The position numbers were made by a program, and so were the translations under genes. A model generated the notes under the pieces. That model did not search any database. It saw nothing but the letters and a program-made list of their open reading frames with translations, and was not told where the DNA came from. DNA of 37,858 bases, from positions 1 to 37,858 of the forward strand of contig JAYELL010000054.1 of assembly GCA_034717495.1 (NCBI GenBank), in the 5' to 3' direction. Source of the DNA: Chloroflexota bacterium. Lineage in GTDB: Bacteria; Chloroflexota; Anaerolineae; JAAEKA01. Shown one piece after another: positions 1 to 8,600 of this stretch. How positions within the stretch are numbered: the first letter of the stretch is position 1; each line of letters starts with the position of its first letter.

Positions 1-1
1 A

Positions 2-211
2 TACCGCCCGCCCGAGCACCCACCTCAGCCCGGCCAACCCCAGGTCGTCATCATGCCCGGACCTGTCGGCCAGCGCAATCCCTGGCTCAACAGCGGCCTG
101 CCGCAGCAACAGCTCCCTCAGCCTCCCACCGACTTCTACAAGACCCAACCCGATCGACGCTTCAAGGTCGTCGGCGAGGATGAACACTGGCTGGATGCCG
201 AGCCCTATTGA
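2..211 (+). CDS. C-terminal end of an unidentified Pro/Gln-rich protein (5' truncated)
   Basis: An open frame enters from the left edge of the window and stops at TGA 209-211, giving about 69 residues. The first part is rich in Pro and Gln. The last part is more ordered and charged (DFYKTQPDRRFKVVGEDEHW), which suggests a linker followed by a short structured tail. The next gene starts 66 bases later on the same strand, so the two could share an operon. I cannot assign a family from the tail. Because DUF6504-type genes often follow Y-family (DinB/ImuB-like) polymerase genes, this could be the end of such a polymerase, but that is context only. The rest of the gene lies outside the window. Confidence 0.5.
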   Translation, partial: YRPPEHPPQPGQPQVVIMPGPVGQRNPWLNSGLPQQQLPQPPTDFYKTQPDRRFKVVGEDEHWLDAEPY

Positions 212-277
212 CGTCAATGGCCTTCGCGATCGACCTCTTTCCGATTCGAACAAAAGTACAAGTATGGAGGTGTCTGA

Positions 278-691
278 ATGCCCATCTTTCGACCTGAACC
301 AATCGACCTTATTGCACGACGTCACGACTATTTTCCGATCAGCTTTCGCTGGCGAAAGCGACGATTCGATGTCACTGCCGTGGAAAAATGCTGGAGCGAT
401 ACCCGCTCCGCCAAACGGCGATTTTTTCGAGTCCGTTGCCGCCAGGGTACGTTCGACCTCGAACACCAGGTGGACAGCGATAGCTGGCACCTGCAGCGCT
501 GGCCACTTACCTTGCTGCCCTTCTCGCAGAAAGCGCGGAAACTTCCTCGTTATCCGTTACCCAGGCGACAACGCCGGCCTAACCCAGGCCCAGGCCTGGC
601 AAGCAGATTGGCGGAACACCTGTTGCCCTCGGCGAAACTTCGCCCTGCCACCGTTTCCCTACCAAGGAGCAGGCCGTGGAAGACAAGCTAG
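278..691 (+). CDS. DUF6504-like small basic protein
   Basis: A 137-residue basic protein. The core (residues about 20-75) has the pattern FRWRKRRFDV, then an acidic/Trp helix, then FFRVRCRQGTFDLEHQ and SWHLQRW. This is how I remember DUF6504: a small beta-rich domain with W-x-x-R-R-F/Y near the start and a Trp-rich strand at the end. Members are frequently encoded beside Y-family translesion polymerases, so a role linked to DNA repair is possible but unproven. The tail after residue 80 is rich in Arg and Pro and looks disordered. The start is well supported: GGAGG at 266-270 lies 7 bases before the ATG. The gene overlaps the next one by 16 bases, which suggests translational coupling. Confidence 0.5.
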   Translation: MPIFRPEPIDLIARRHDYFPISFRWRKRRFDVTAVEKCWSDTRSAKRRFFRVRCRQGTFDLEHQVDSDSWHLQRWPLTLLPFSQKARKLPRYPLPRRQRRPNPGPGLASRLAEHLLPSAKLRPATVSLPRSRPWKTS

Positions 692-927
692 CCACCAACG
701 TGAGCCTGGGTTGGCTCTGGTTTGACAACGACCCCGCGACAAGTTTGGCTGACAAGGTATCGCAGGCAGCCAGCAGGTGCCGCAAGAAATTCGGCAAAAC
801 TCCAAGACTTTGTTATGTTAATCCAGGAACCCTGGGAGAAGGCCAGACAAAGGTGGGGCGTCTACAGGTGAAGGGGGCCAGGAATATCCTGCCCGGTCAT
901 TTTCTGTTTGTCATCGAGGAACAATGA
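676..927 (+). CDS. Conserved small protein of unknown function
   Basis: An 83-residue protein starting at GTG 676, with AAGGAG at 664-669 placed 6 bases upstream. It begins with an aromatic strand (LGWLWFDNDP), followed by a basic helix (DKVSQAASRCRKKFGKTP) and a strand with LCYVNPG. The end (LPGHFLFVIEEQ) looks like a closing strand. I recognise this layout as a recurring small hypothetical protein in Chloroflexota-type genomes but know no function for it. It overlaps the preceding DUF6504-like gene and may be co-translated with it. It is the last plus-strand gene before a convergent operon, and only 23 bases separate its stop from that of dgkA. Confidence 0.55.
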   Translation: MEDKLATNVSLGWLWFDNDPATSLADKVSQAASRCRKKFGKTPRLCYVNPGTLGEGQTKVGRLQVKGARNILPGHFLFVIEEQ

Positions 928-950
928 CAGGGGAAGCAGCAATAACAGAA

Positions 951-1322
951 TCAGACACCGACAAACAAGGCCCACAGACGAGGCCCAAAAATTGCTGCTG
1001 CAACGAAAACAGCGCCGGTCGCAGCCAACAACATGGCACCGGCAGCACAATCCTTGACCACGCCCGCCAACTCATCGTACTCGGGTGATACCAGATCTAC
1101 CAGCGCTTCGATGGCGCTGTTGACCGCCTCCAAAGCCAGAACGGAGAAAACCGTGATCGCTATGATCGCCCACTCCAACCGATCAATACTGAACAGGATC
1201 CCGGCAACCACCACCACCGCCGCCGCAAAAAGCTCGATCCAGGTATTTGGCTGCGTTCGAAAGGCATAAACTACACCGTTCACTGCACTGGAAAAGGAAT
1301 GCCAGCGACTGGTACTTTTCAC
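951..1322 (-). CDS. dgkA: Diacylglycerol/undecaprenol kinase family protein
   Basis: A 123-residue integral membrane kinase of the DgkA/UndpK family. Members phosphorylate diacylglycerol or, in many Gram-positive-type bacteria, undecaprenol, recycling lipid carriers for envelope synthesis. The length is typical. It has an amphipathic N-terminal helix (HSFSSAVNGVVYAFRTQPN), three membrane segments (about residues 30-48, 50-70 and 93-118) and the family signature ALEAVNSAIEALVD at about residues 62-75, including the conserved Glu and Asn of the active site. The KDCAAGAML segment before the last helix is also conserved. Its ATG overlaps the stop of ybeY by 4 bases. It is the last gene of the yqeY-pgpH-ybeY-dgkA run. 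The lipid substrate cannot be decided from sequence alone. Confidence 0.9.
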   Translation of the reverse strand: MKSTSRWHSFSSAVNGVVYAFRTQPNTWIELFAAAVVVVAGILFSIDRLEWAIIAITVFSVLALEAVNSAIEALVDLVSPEYDELAGVVKDCAAGAMLLAATGAVFVAAAIFGPRLWALFVGV

Positions 1323-1819
1323 GCGCTTTTACCTGACCTTTTCAGTATCTCGTCCTGAACCGCCCACATGCCAGCCTTTTCCTCGGGCGTTCCGTGGTCA
1401 TAACCCAGCAGGTGCAGTACGCCATGCACTGCCAACAGACTGAGCTCATCGGCGACGGAATGTCCGGCAGCATCCGCTTGTCGGGCGGCCGCGGGAAATG
1501 AGATGATGACATCTCCAAGATAGGTGGCGGCATCCGGCGCGCTCACGAAGACTGACTCCTCTTCAGCCAGCGTGTCCCATGCCGGGAACGACAACACATC
1601 GGTCGGCGTGTCGATACCCCTGTAGGCACAATTAAGCTGCTGCAACGTTTCCTCCCCCGTGACAACGACTGCCAACTCAACACCCTCCATCCCCTCGCGG
1701 CGCAGGGTCGCAGATACTACTTCAATCAGTCTATCGACGGGCGTAGCAGCCAGATAGGCGTTGTCGACCCGCAGGCCTACCTCAGCTGCCTGTGGCGGCA
1801 CTGACTTGGGCTGGCTCAT
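1319..1819 (-). CDS. ybeY: Endoribonuclease YbeY
   Basis: A 166-residue zinc-dependent endoribonuclease that takes part in 16S rRNA 3' maturation and 70S ribosome quality control. The zinc site H-x3-H-x5-H is present as HGVLHLLGYDH, followed by GTPEE. The upstream YRGIDTPTDVLSFP is the second hallmark of the family (residues about 68-81). The ATG at 1819 lies inside the end of the upstream HD-phosphohydrolase gene (38-base overlap). A later start near residue 18 cannot be excluded, because the first 15 residues (MSQPKSVPPQ...) look unstructured. The gene overlaps dgkA by 4 bases, so translation of the three genes is probably coupled. The pgpH-ybeY-dgkA order is widely conserved in bacteria. 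Confidence 0.93.
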   Translation of the reverse strand: MSQPKSVPPQAAEVGLRVDNAYLAATPVDRLIEVVSATLRREGMEGVELAVVVTGEETLQQLNCAYRGIDTPTDVLSFPAWDTLAEEESVFVSAPDAATYLGDVIISFPAAARQADAAGHSVADELSLLAVHGVLHLLGYDHGTPEEKAGMWAVQDEILKRSGKSA

Positions 1820-3929
1820 CGGTCAGTGGTTCCTCGATCTCCGGCTTGGGTTCCGGATACTTGATTCGGGGATGATGCACACCTTGCAAGGATCGTACGA
1901 AGACCTTCCGGGCTCTCTCCATGTCTCGCAACGTCAGGTCACTTTCCGAAAGCTGTCCTCCGATCAACTTGCCGTTGATAATCTTCCGAACGATCTCATC
2001 GATCTCCTCCTTGGACTCCGGGCGGGCTGCCCGCACCGCGCTCTCACAGCTATCAGCAAGCATGAGCAGTGCCGTCTCTTTGCTCTGAGGCTTTGGACCC
2101 GGATAACGGAAGTCTGCTTCATCCACCTGATCTTCACCCGATATCTTCTGCGCCTCGAGGTAGAACATTCGAACCAGGCCGGTTCCCTGGTGCTCGGAGA
2201 TGAAATCCCGAATGCGTCGGGGCAGCTTGTGGCGGCGCGCCAACTCCTGGCCATCCTTGACGTGACTAATGATGATCTGGGCGCTTGACCATGGGTCAAG
2301 CTGATCATGGGGGTCGGTGCCTTCCAGTCGATTCTCCACAAAAAAGTATGGGCGGGCGAGTTTACCGATATCGTGGTAGTACGCGCCCACCCGCGTCAGG
2401 AATGCATCGGCTCCGACCGCTTCCGCAGCCTGCTCCGCAAGGTTACTGACCAGCAGGGAGTGGTGATAAGTCCCCGGCGCTTTCATCATCAACTCCCGCA
2501 ACAACGGGTGGTTAGGACGGGCCAACTCCATTAACCGCAAAGGCGTCGCAAGATCGAAAATGGCGCCAAGAAGATAGAATCCGATGAGGGTAATGCTGGC
2601 AACAAGCAGCCCATTGACCGCCGCTGCAACCGCCAATTCGGCGTAACCTCCCAGGTCGGTGCTATCCAAGGGCACGTTGAAGGCAAGCAGGAGCACCAGG
2701 TTACTCAACGCAACAGCGGCACCTGCTCGCACGAAGTAGGTGGTGCGTTCCGCGCGACCAAGTACGAGGGTGCCAATCAAGGCTCCGATCACGGCGTAAG
2801 TGACAATCGCAACGGAGCCATCGGTCAGATAGCCGATAATGATGCCAAAGTAGATGGTAACCAAAAAGGTCAGGGCCTGTCCGAGCAAGGGACCGATCAA
2901 CATGGTCAGTGCAGCCAGTGGAAAGACATAGGCAAAGACAGGGCGTCCCGGCACCATCAGTTTCACCAATAGGAGGAAGGTAGCCAGCAAAGCCATTAGC
3001 AGACCCATCTGGCGATTGTCAAGCAGATAGGCGGAATCATTCTTGTAAAGGGATAATCCGAAAACCGCAGCCAATGCAAGGGAAATCAACAAGGCCGACA
3101 ATAACTGCCACCAATCCCAGCCCGGCTGGTTGAGTCCCAGTTCGTTCAGTGCCTCGATATGACGCTGTTCCACCACATCGCCCTGCCGGATGATGATCTC
3201 GTTTTGCTCGTAGCTGACCGTTTCCGAAGGCACCTTGTTGCGAATCTCCTGTCGGGCAATCTCCGTTCGCTCAGAGTTGTAGAAGGCATTGGGCTTGAGT
3301 AGCCCCTGGACCAGAGCGATTGCCACGTCAGCCTCGTCCTCGTCCTCCAGATCGATGTAGTTGGGCACAGTTCGTCTTGCCGAGGCCAGTTGAGTATCCC
3401 TGATTTCGCGCAGCATGATTACGTTGAGTGCTGCAGGAACTTCATTTCGAATCCGCTGCCATGGTTCTTCCTCCAGATCGAGAACCTGTTGCCAGGTCGC
3501 TTCTTCCAGAGGGACGTTTTCCGCATTTACAAGATTGACCAGCTTTTCCTGATCTGAGGCAAAGGTATCATATCTCACCGTCTCAATGTAATCGAGTACA
3601 TCGCGAGCGTAGGCTACCTGCTCTGTGCGGACCCGACGTTGTGGCTCGTAAACATCTGGCACCCGTAGCTCAGCCTCCAGGCGGCGTTGTTCCGTCAGGC
3701 TCTCACTGATGTACTCGATTCGCTCCGGAGCGCGAATATCGACCGGGCTGACATCCCCCACTTCCAGGTTGTATTGCCCGCTAAGAGGCCACTGAATCAC
3801 AAGAGTGGCCATGGTAAACAAAACAAAGAGGATACCGTAGGCCAGCGCTGCAAGGTATGAACGCCAGGTCAGACGCTTTACTGCCTTTTCGTCATCCCGC
3901 AAGGGACCGGAGAAGGATGAAGTTGTCAT
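1782..3929 (-). CDS. pgpH: PgpH-type 7TM HD-domain phosphohydrolase (c-di-AMP phosphodiesterase family)
   Basis: A 715-residue membrane protein of the 7TMR-HD family. It has one N-terminal membrane segment (about 25-47), a long extracytoplasmic 7TMR-HDED domain (about 50-270), a bundle of hydrophobic helices (about 280-470) and a cytoplasmic HD domain. The HD metal ligands are visible in HHSLLVSNLAEQAAEA and AYYHDIGKL, and EHQGTGLVRMFY is a further family motif. PgpH of Listeria hydrolyses cyclic di-AMP to pApA. The same activity is likely here, but substrate specificity is inferred from family. A Pro/Glu-rich tail (YPEPKPEIEEPLTDEP) ends the protein. It starts 24 bases after the yqeY stop and overlaps ybeY. 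A weak ribosome site suggests translation coupled to yqeY. Confidence 0.9.
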   Translation of the reverse strand: MTTSSFSGPLRDDEKAVKRLTWRSYLAALAYGILFVLFTMATLVIQWPLSGQYNLEVGDVSPVDIRAPERIEYISESLTEQRRLEAELRVPDVYEPQRRVRTEQVAYARDVLDYIETVRYDTFASDQEKLVNLVNAENVPLEEATWQQVLDLEEEPWQRIRNEVPAALNVIMLREIRDTQLASARRTVPNYIDLEDEDEADVAIALVQGLLKPNAFYNSERTEIARQEIRNKVPSETVSYEQNEIIIRQGDVVEQRHIEALNELGLNQPGWDWWQLLSALLISLALAAVFGLSLYKNDSAYLLDNRQMGLLMALLATFLLLVKLMVPGRPVFAYVFPLAALTMLIGPLLGQALTFLVTIYFGIIIGYLTDGSVAIVTYAVIGALIGTLVLGRAERTTYFVRAGAAVALSNLVLLLAFNVPLDSTDLGGYAELAVAAAVNGLLVASITLIGFYLLGAIFDLATPLRLMELARPNHPLLRELMMKAPGTYHHSLLVSNLAEQAAEAVGADAFLTRVGAYYHDIGKLARPYFFVENRLEGTDPHDQLDPWSSAQIIISHVKDGQELARRHKLPRRIRDFISEHQGTGLVRMFYLEAQKISGEDQVDEADFRYPGPKPQSKETALLMLADSCESAVRAARPESKEEIDEIVRKIINGKLIGGQLSESDLTLRDMERARKVFVRSLQGVHHPRIKYPEPKPEIEEPLTDEPAQVSAATGS

Positions 3930-3953
3930 GAAGGAAGTCCCGCCCGGAAAGGG

Positions 3954-4424
3954 TCAAGCGGATTCGGCCAACAGTTGGCGGGCTATCTGGTTAACCACTT
4001 TTCCGTCTGCTCGTCCAGCGAATCTGGCCATGGCAGGTCTCATTACAAGCCCGATCTCTTTGGAGCCCGAGGCACCCGTCTCAGCGATGATCTCCTGCAG
4101 TACCTCAGTGATTTCGGCCTTATCAAGCTGGCCAGGCAGGTATGTCTCGAGCACCAGAAGTTCAGCCTGTTCCTGCTCGACCAGATCGTTGCGTCCAGCC
4201 CTGGAAAATTCCGCAATGGATTCCCGGCGCTGTTTCGCCTGTTTATTGATGACCACAATGACCTCATCGTCGGTTAACATGGTGTCGCGTCCCTGAGAGG
4301 CGCGTTTCTCAACCTGGGCGTTGCTCACTGCCGTCTTCACCGATCGGATTGCCCTTTTGCGCGCCTCATCACGGTCCAGCATGGCAGCCTTGAGATCCTG
4401 GTCCAGTTGATCAAGTAGTGACAT
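3954..4424 (-). CDS. yqeY: GatB/YqeY domain protein
   Basis: A 156-residue protein of the YqeY family, which resembles the C-terminal tRNA-binding tail domain of GatB. Its cellular role is not well defined. Family features are all present: an N-terminal helix (MSLLDQLDQDLKAAMLDRD), K-R-x-A-I-R-S-V-K, the DDEVIVVINKQAKQRRESI helix, ETYLPGQLDKAEI, and the C-terminal MARFAGRADGKVVNQIARQL. I chose the ATG at 4422-4424 because AGGAG precedes it at proper distance and the family begins here. An in-frame start 25 codons upstream would include promoter DNA. It is the first gene of the minus-strand cluster and is read from the promoter at 4471-4499. Confidence 0.88.
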   Translation of the reverse strand: MSLLDQLDQDLKAAMLDRDEARKRAIRSVKTAVSNAQVEKRASQGRDTMLTDDEVIVVINKQAKQRRESIAEFSRAGRNDLVEQEQAELLVLETYLPGQLDKAEITEVLQEIIAETGASGSKEIGLVMRPAMARFAGRADGKVVNQIARQLLAESA

Positions 4425-4470
4425 GGGCTTTCTCCTGCTGTTGCGAGCGGCAGCGGTCAAGAACGCCACG

Positions 4471-4499
4471 ATTATAGCACGAGAGGTTTCAGGCGCCAA
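4471..4499 (-). promoter_or_regulatory. Sigma-70 type promoter of the yqeY-pgpH-ybeY-dgkA operon
   Basis: Read on the minus strand: TTGGCG (4499-4494), a 17-base spacer, then TATAAT (4476-4471) preceded by TGC, an extended -10. The predicted start lies about 40 bases before the yqeY ATG. No other promoter of this quality was seen inside the four-gene run. Confidence 0.75.
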
Positions 4500-4637
4500 A
4501 GCATTCCCGACCGGAGAGAACCATCAGGGAGTCCCGCTATAGGCGCCTACGAAATTATGAGCGGCAGTTTCCTGTCGAATTGGCACTCATCGCACCCACA
4601 GTGCTGGCTGAACTGCCACGCTGCCAGCCGAAAAAAC

Positions 4638-4666
4638 TTGCGCGGGTTGTAGTACTATGGTATATT
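4638..4666 (+). promoter_or_regulatory. Sigma-70 type promoter of the glycosyltransferase operon
   Basis: TTGCGC (4638-4643), a 17-base spacer, then TATATT (4661-4666) with TGG directly in front (extended -10). It would start transcription near 4673, leaving a leader of about 90 bases before the first glycosyltransferase gene. It is divergent from the yqeY promoter. Confidence 0.7.
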
Positions 4667-4696
4667 TTGGCGTGCACAGGCGCTGTTGCCTCCATG

Positions 4697-4727
4697 CCAC
4701 AACTTGTGAGTGTGGGGGGTTTTTTTT
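4697..4727 (+). terminator. Weak hairpin plus T-run in the leader of the glycosyltransferase operon
   Basis: CCACA (4697-4701) can pair with TGTGG (4711-4715). Four more G and eight T (4720-4727) follow. The stem is short, so this may only be a weak pause or partial terminator between the promoter and the first gene. It could set the amount of read-through into the operon. Confidence 0.3.
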
Positions 4728-4763
4728 GATGATCTTCCTTTCGAATCTTAAATTGGAAACAGT

Positions 4764-5891
4764 ATGCGGATTGCGATTGATGCCCGAATTGCTCACTATT
4801 CGGGCGCAGGAATCGGTCAATATACGGCCCAGCTTTCCCGAGCTCTGACCAGAATGGACAGAGAGGATGAATTTCTTCTTCTGCAGAGCAGAAAGGCTCA
4901 AACGCCTTTGGTCACCGGGCCCAATGTCAGGCAGATTGGCCTGTGGACCCCAAGTCACAACCGCTTTGAACAGTTTCTTTTGTCCCTCGAATTTCCCCTT
5001 CGGCGAATTGAGGTCGATTTACTGCACAGCCCGGATTTCATTCCGCCTCTGCATTTAAACAATTTCAAATCGGTCATCACGGTTCATGACCTGGCATTCC
5101 TGCGCTGGCCTCATTTCCTTACTGAGGATAGCGCTCGCTACTATGGCCAGGTTGACCAGGCGGTAGCCCGGGCTGACAAGATTATTGCCGTTTCGGAGAG
5201 CACGAAAAACGATCTAATTCGCTTGACTGGCGTTCCCCAGAAGAAAATCTCGGTCGTCTATGAGGCAGCTGATCCAATGTTCAGACCCTTGCCAACTGAG
5301 GAGGCACGCACTGCCCTCAAAGGCAAGTATCCGCTGCCCGAAGAATACATCTTCTTCGTGAGCACCATCGAACCGCGGAAGAACATCAGCACCCTGCTTC
5401 GGGCATACCGCCGCCTTCGTGACGATTATAAGGTGACAGCTGGCCTGGTTCTTGCCGGCGCCATCGGCTGGTTGGCTGACCAGGTCTTCGAAGATGTCGA
5501 GAGCCTGGGCTTGCAGGATAATGTCACATTCCTGGGGAGGGTTGACAATCTTGACCTGCTTTATCTGTACAATGCAGCCCAATGCCTGGCGCATCCTGCC
5601 TTCTACGAGGGTTTCGGGTTAACGCCGTTGGAGGCAATGGCTTGCGGAACGCCCACAGTTGTCTCCAGCATTTCCAGTCTTCCCGAAGTCGTCGGAGACG
5701 CGGCCCTACTGGTTGATGCCAACAATGACGAGGAGTTGGCTGTAGCGATCCATCGGCTCCTGACCGATCAGCAGCTTCGCCAATCGCTAAGAGAAAAAGG
5801 ATTGATCAGGGCCAGGGTATTTTCTTGGGATCGTGCGGCCCGAGAAACCCTGGCTGTCTACCGCAGTGCCATGGGCTTGCCGCCTGATTGA
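4764..5891 (+). CDS. GT4-family glycosyltransferase
   Basis: A 375-residue cytoplasmic GT-B fold glycosyltransferase of family GT4, which moves a sugar from a nucleotide-sugar donor to a glycan or lipid-linked acceptor. The N-terminal acceptor half begins with MRIAIDARIAHYSGAGIGQY (Gly-rich loop) and contains ITVHDLAFLRWP. The linker region has DKIIAVSESTKNDLIRLTG. The donor half contains STIEPRKNISTLLRAY, FLGRVDNLDLLYLYNAA and the family E-x7-E signature FYEGFGLTPLEAMACGTPTV, whose glutamates bind the donor. No signal peptide or membrane segment is seen. It is the first gene of a four-gene glycan cluster. Sugar and acceptor cannot be named from sequence. The ATG at 4764 has only a weak ribosome site. 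Confidence 0.88.
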   Translation: MRIAIDARIAHYSGAGIGQYTAQLSRALTRMDREDEFLLLQSRKAQTPLVTGPNVRQIGLWTPSHNRFEQFLLSLEFPLRRIEVDLLHSPDFIPPLHLNNFKSVITVHDLAFLRWPHFLTEDSARYYGQVDQAVARADKIIAVSESTKNDLIRLTGVPQKKISVVYEAADPMFRPLPTEEARTALKGKYPLPEEYIFFVSTIEPRKNISTLLRAYRRLRDDYKVTAGLVLAGAIGWLADQVFEDVESLGLQDNVTFLGRVDNLDLLYLYNAAQCLAHPAFYEGFGLTPLEAMACGTPTVVSSISSLPEVVGDAALLVDANNDEELAVAIHRLLTDQQLRQSLREKGLIRARVFSWDRAARETLAVYRSAMGLPPD

Positions 5892-5972
5892 TCTACACAA
5901 TTCCCTTATCACTCATCATTCTTCGCTGCTCGAACCGCTGGATCCTCAACTCAGGAACCGTTTTTCACAACC

Positions 5973-7307
5973 ATGACACGACGCCTGCTATTCCTGACAC
6001 CCCAGGTGCCCTACCCGCCTCACCAGGGCACGACCATTCGGAATTACAACCTGATTACCAATCTGGCGTCCAACTACGAAGTCCACCTTCTCTGCTTTCA
6101 ACACCCTTCGGACAACCCACCGGGCAATTCTCCATTGCCCCGTTTCTGCCCGGTTGTCGAAAGTGTGCCCGCACCGATCCGCTCAACGGCACAACGAGCA
6201 GTCACGACGCTTCTCTCACAATCGCCTGACATGGCCCTGCGATTGTCGTCCAGTCTATTCCAGGCTCGGTTGGGCATGCTGGCAGAGCAGTACCGCTACG
6301 ATGTGATACAGATCGAAGGTATCGAAATGGCGCCCTACGCACTCTGGCTGATGAACCACCCCTTGTGGCACTCGGCCCAGGCCAAGGAAAACCGGCCCAA
6401 TATTCCAATCGGACGGCCGCGCCTGGTATTTGACGATCACAATGCCGAATATGTGCTGCAACAGCGAGCCGCCGAGACCGACGTCCGCAAACCACGTCGT
6501 TGGCACGGAGCACTCTACTCTTACATCCAATGGAACAAGCTCAGGCGCTATGAACGCCAGGTATGTCAGCGAGTCGATCGAGTGATCGCGGTATCCAACG
6601 CCGACCGAGACGCTCTTCTGGCGTTGGATCCAACTATGGAGATTACTGTGGTGCCCAATGGGGTGGACCTGACATATTACGCGACCTACAATCCTGAGAA
6701 GGATACCCAGCGCCCAGATTATGGCCCCAATGCGCTGGTATTCACCGGCAAAATGGACTTCAGGCCCAATATCGATGCGGTGACCTGGTTTGTTGGCGAG
6801 GTTTTTCCTCTGGTGCTCCAGCAGGTTCCAGATGCCCACTTCGCCATTGTCGGCAAGGAACCTCATTCTCGGGTTCTCGATCTGGCCCAGCACCCCAGCG
6901 TTACAGTAACTGGTTGGGTTGAAGACATTCGTTCCCACATTGCTGCGGCTTCGGTATATGTCGTACCGTTGCGCATCGGTGGCGGCACGCGCCTCAAGGT
7001 ACTGGAAGCCCTGGCAATGCGCAGCGCCATGGTATCCACCCACCTGGGTTGTGAAGGATTTCCACTGAAAGAAACCGGCATTGTCTCTTTTGGTGACGAT
7101 GCCGCCAGCTTCTCACAGGAGGTAGTTGCGCTCTTGCGAGACCCGGAACGACGGAAACAGATGGGAGACGCCGGACATGTTTTCGTGGAGAACAGCTATG
7201 GTTGGGAAGCCATTGTTCCCCGGTTGACTGCTGTGTACCAGGAACTGGGCATCAACGGCCAGGAAAGGGTTGACAATGGATCACCCTATGCCCCAGCCAC
7301 TGCGTGA
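5973..7307 (+). CDS. Glycosyltransferase, GT4-like
   Basis: A 444-residue GT-B type glycosyltransferase. The N-terminus MTRRLLFLTPQVPYPPHQGT and the NYNLITNLA helix match the acceptor half of glycosyltransferases often found in exopolysaccharide clusters. The hinge contains DRVIAVSNADRDALLAL and VVPNGVDL. The donor half has LVFTGKMDFRPNIDAVTWF, VTGWVEDIRSHIAAASVYVV and PLRIGGGTRLKVLEALAM, where the conserved Arg/Lys and Glu bind the nucleotide sugar. It lies 81 bases after the first glycosyltransferase. Its 3' end overlaps the GT9 gene by 32 bases, so co-translation is likely. The role is probably in surface glycan or glycolipid synthesis; the exact linkage is unknown. Confidence 0.85.
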   Translation: MTRRLLFLTPQVPYPPHQGTTIRNYNLITNLASNYEVHLLCFQHPSDNPPGNSPLPRFCPVVESVPAPIRSTAQRAVTTLLSQSPDMALRLSSSLFQARLGMLAEQYRYDVIQIEGIEMAPYALWLMNHPLWHSAQAKENRPNIPIGRPRLVFDDHNAEYVLQQRAAETDVRKPRRWHGALYSYIQWNKLRRYERQVCQRVDRVIAVSNADRDALLALDPTMEITVVPNGVDLTYYATYNPEKDTQRPDYGPNALVFTGKMDFRPNIDAVTWFVGEVFPLVLQQVPDAHFAIVGKEPHSRVLDLAQHPSVTVTGWVEDIRSHIAAASVYVVPLRIGGGTRLKVLEALAMRSAMVSTHLGCEGFPLKETGIVSFGDDAASFSQEVVALLRDPERRKQMGDAGHVFVENSYGWEAIVPRLTAVYQELGINGQERVDNGSPYAPATA

Positions 7308-8538
7308 ACGCCTTGCCGCAGAACACCGGCAGGCTCTGAACGACGCCCCTGACCGCACGGGGCGCCAACGGATGCGGCGCCAGTTGCTGTACCTGTGGTC
7401 CCGACGCTATCCCCAAACCGGCGCAAAGCTACCTTCGTCGCCCAAAAGAATCCTCGTCGTACGTCCCGATCATCTGGGCGATCTGCTCTTCACCACGCCG
7501 GCCCTCCGGCTGCTTCGCACTCAATATCCTGGTGCAAAGATCACGGGCTTAGTTGGTCCCTGGGGACGGCCTGTCCTGGAGGATAACAATGATCTGGACC
7601 GGCTGATTGTCTGTGCCTTTCCCGGCTTCACCCGACAGCCCAAGGGCAGCCTGATCGATCCCTACAAACTGCTTTTTGAGGAAGCAGAGCGGATGAGCGA
7701 CCTGGGATTTGACCTGGCCTTCATATTGCGTTTCGACCATTGGTGGGGAGCGTGGCTCACGGCAGCAGCAGGAATCCCATTTCGCATCGGCTACGACTGC
7801 CCGGAGGTGGCTCCATTTTTAACCCATCCCATTCCCTACTCGCACGGCCGGCATGAGGTAGTTCAAAACCTGGCCCTGGTGGATGCTGCAGGCCCCGCGC
7901 CGGGCCAGGCAGATTCTCCAACTGTCCCTCCGGGAGCCTGGCCACTTCATTTCCCAATCTCCGCGAAGCATGACCAACAGGCTCGGGCTCTGTTCGCTTC
8001 ACTGGATTCAACTCGCCCGGTGGTGGCAATTCATCCAGGCAGCGGCGCCGAGATCAAACATTGGCGTACCGGGGCCTGGGCAAGCTTGGTTGCTAAGCTG
8101 CAGCAACAACATGATATTCAAGTGCTGTTCACTGGCTCCGCGGTCGAAACAGATCTGATTGATGCGATACTGCAACAAGTGCCGCCCGCTTTACAAGGCC
8201 AACTTCCCCATTCGCTGGCGGGGCAAACCGATCTACAGTCGCTGGCGGCAATCTACAGACGTTGCCGGCTGGTCATCGGACCTGATAGTGGCCCATTGCA
8301 TCTGGCTGTGGCCGCCGGCACCCCGACCATCCATCTCTACGGTCCAGTAGACAAAAAAACATTCGGTCCGTGGGGGAACAGTCAGCGTCATCGTGTGGTC
8401 ACCTCGGACTGGGGTTGTATTCCCTGTAACCGGCTTGACTGGAGGCCTCACCAGTTGCCCGATCATGGATGTGTGCGGGATATCACCGTGGAACAGGTGA
8501 TGGCCGAAGCCTCCAGGCTGTTGCTGAGCCCCAACTGA
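7276..8538 (+). CDS. GT9-family (heptosyltransferase-like) glycosyltransferase
   Basis: A 420-residue protein of family GT9, the ADP-heptose:LPS heptosyltransferase family. The N-terminal [20 protein letters not shown] is the diagnostic acceptor-side motif, with the aspartate that acts as base. The C-terminal half has [20 protein letters not shown] and [20 protein letters not shown], the donor-binding GPxSG/H loop. A short Cys pair (CIPCNRLDW) follows. I start at ATG 7276, with AGGAAAGG at 7261-7268, rather than at the TTG two codons earlier. GT9 proteins also occur in bacteria without LPS and then probably build other glycans. Presence here does not prove an outer membrane. Confidence 0.85.
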   Translation: MDHPMPQPLRERLAAEHRQALNDAPDRTGRQRMRRQLLYLWSRRYPQTGAKLPSSPKRILVVRPDHLGDLLFTTPALRLLRTQYPGAKITGLVGPWGRPVLEDNNDLDRLIVCAFPGFTRQPKGSLIDPYKLLFEEAERMSDLGFDLAFILRFDHWWGAWLTAAAGIPFRIGYDCPEVAPFLTHPIPYSHGRHEVVQNLALVDAAGPAPGQADSPTVPPGAWPLHFPISAKHDQQARALFASLDSTRPVVAIHPGSGAEIKHWRTGAWASLVAKLQQQHDIQVLFTGSAVETDLIDAILQQVPPALQGQLPHSLAGQTDLQSLAAIYRRCRLVIGPDSGPLHLAVAAGTPTIHLYGPVDKKTFGPWGNSQRHRVVTSDWGCIPCNRLDWRPHQLPDHGCVRDITVEQVMAEASRLLLSPN

Positions 8539-8600
8539 CCTTTGCCAAGCTCATGCTCTTCGGCTACAATGAGCGAAATCTGAACGAGAAACGATTGATC

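Noticed and set aside
180-725. Plus-strand open frame of 181 codons overlapping the DUF6504-like gene
   Set aside because: It has low-complexity, Ser/Arg/Pro-rich composition and no ribosome site. The other frame has GGAGG and a recognisable domain pattern.
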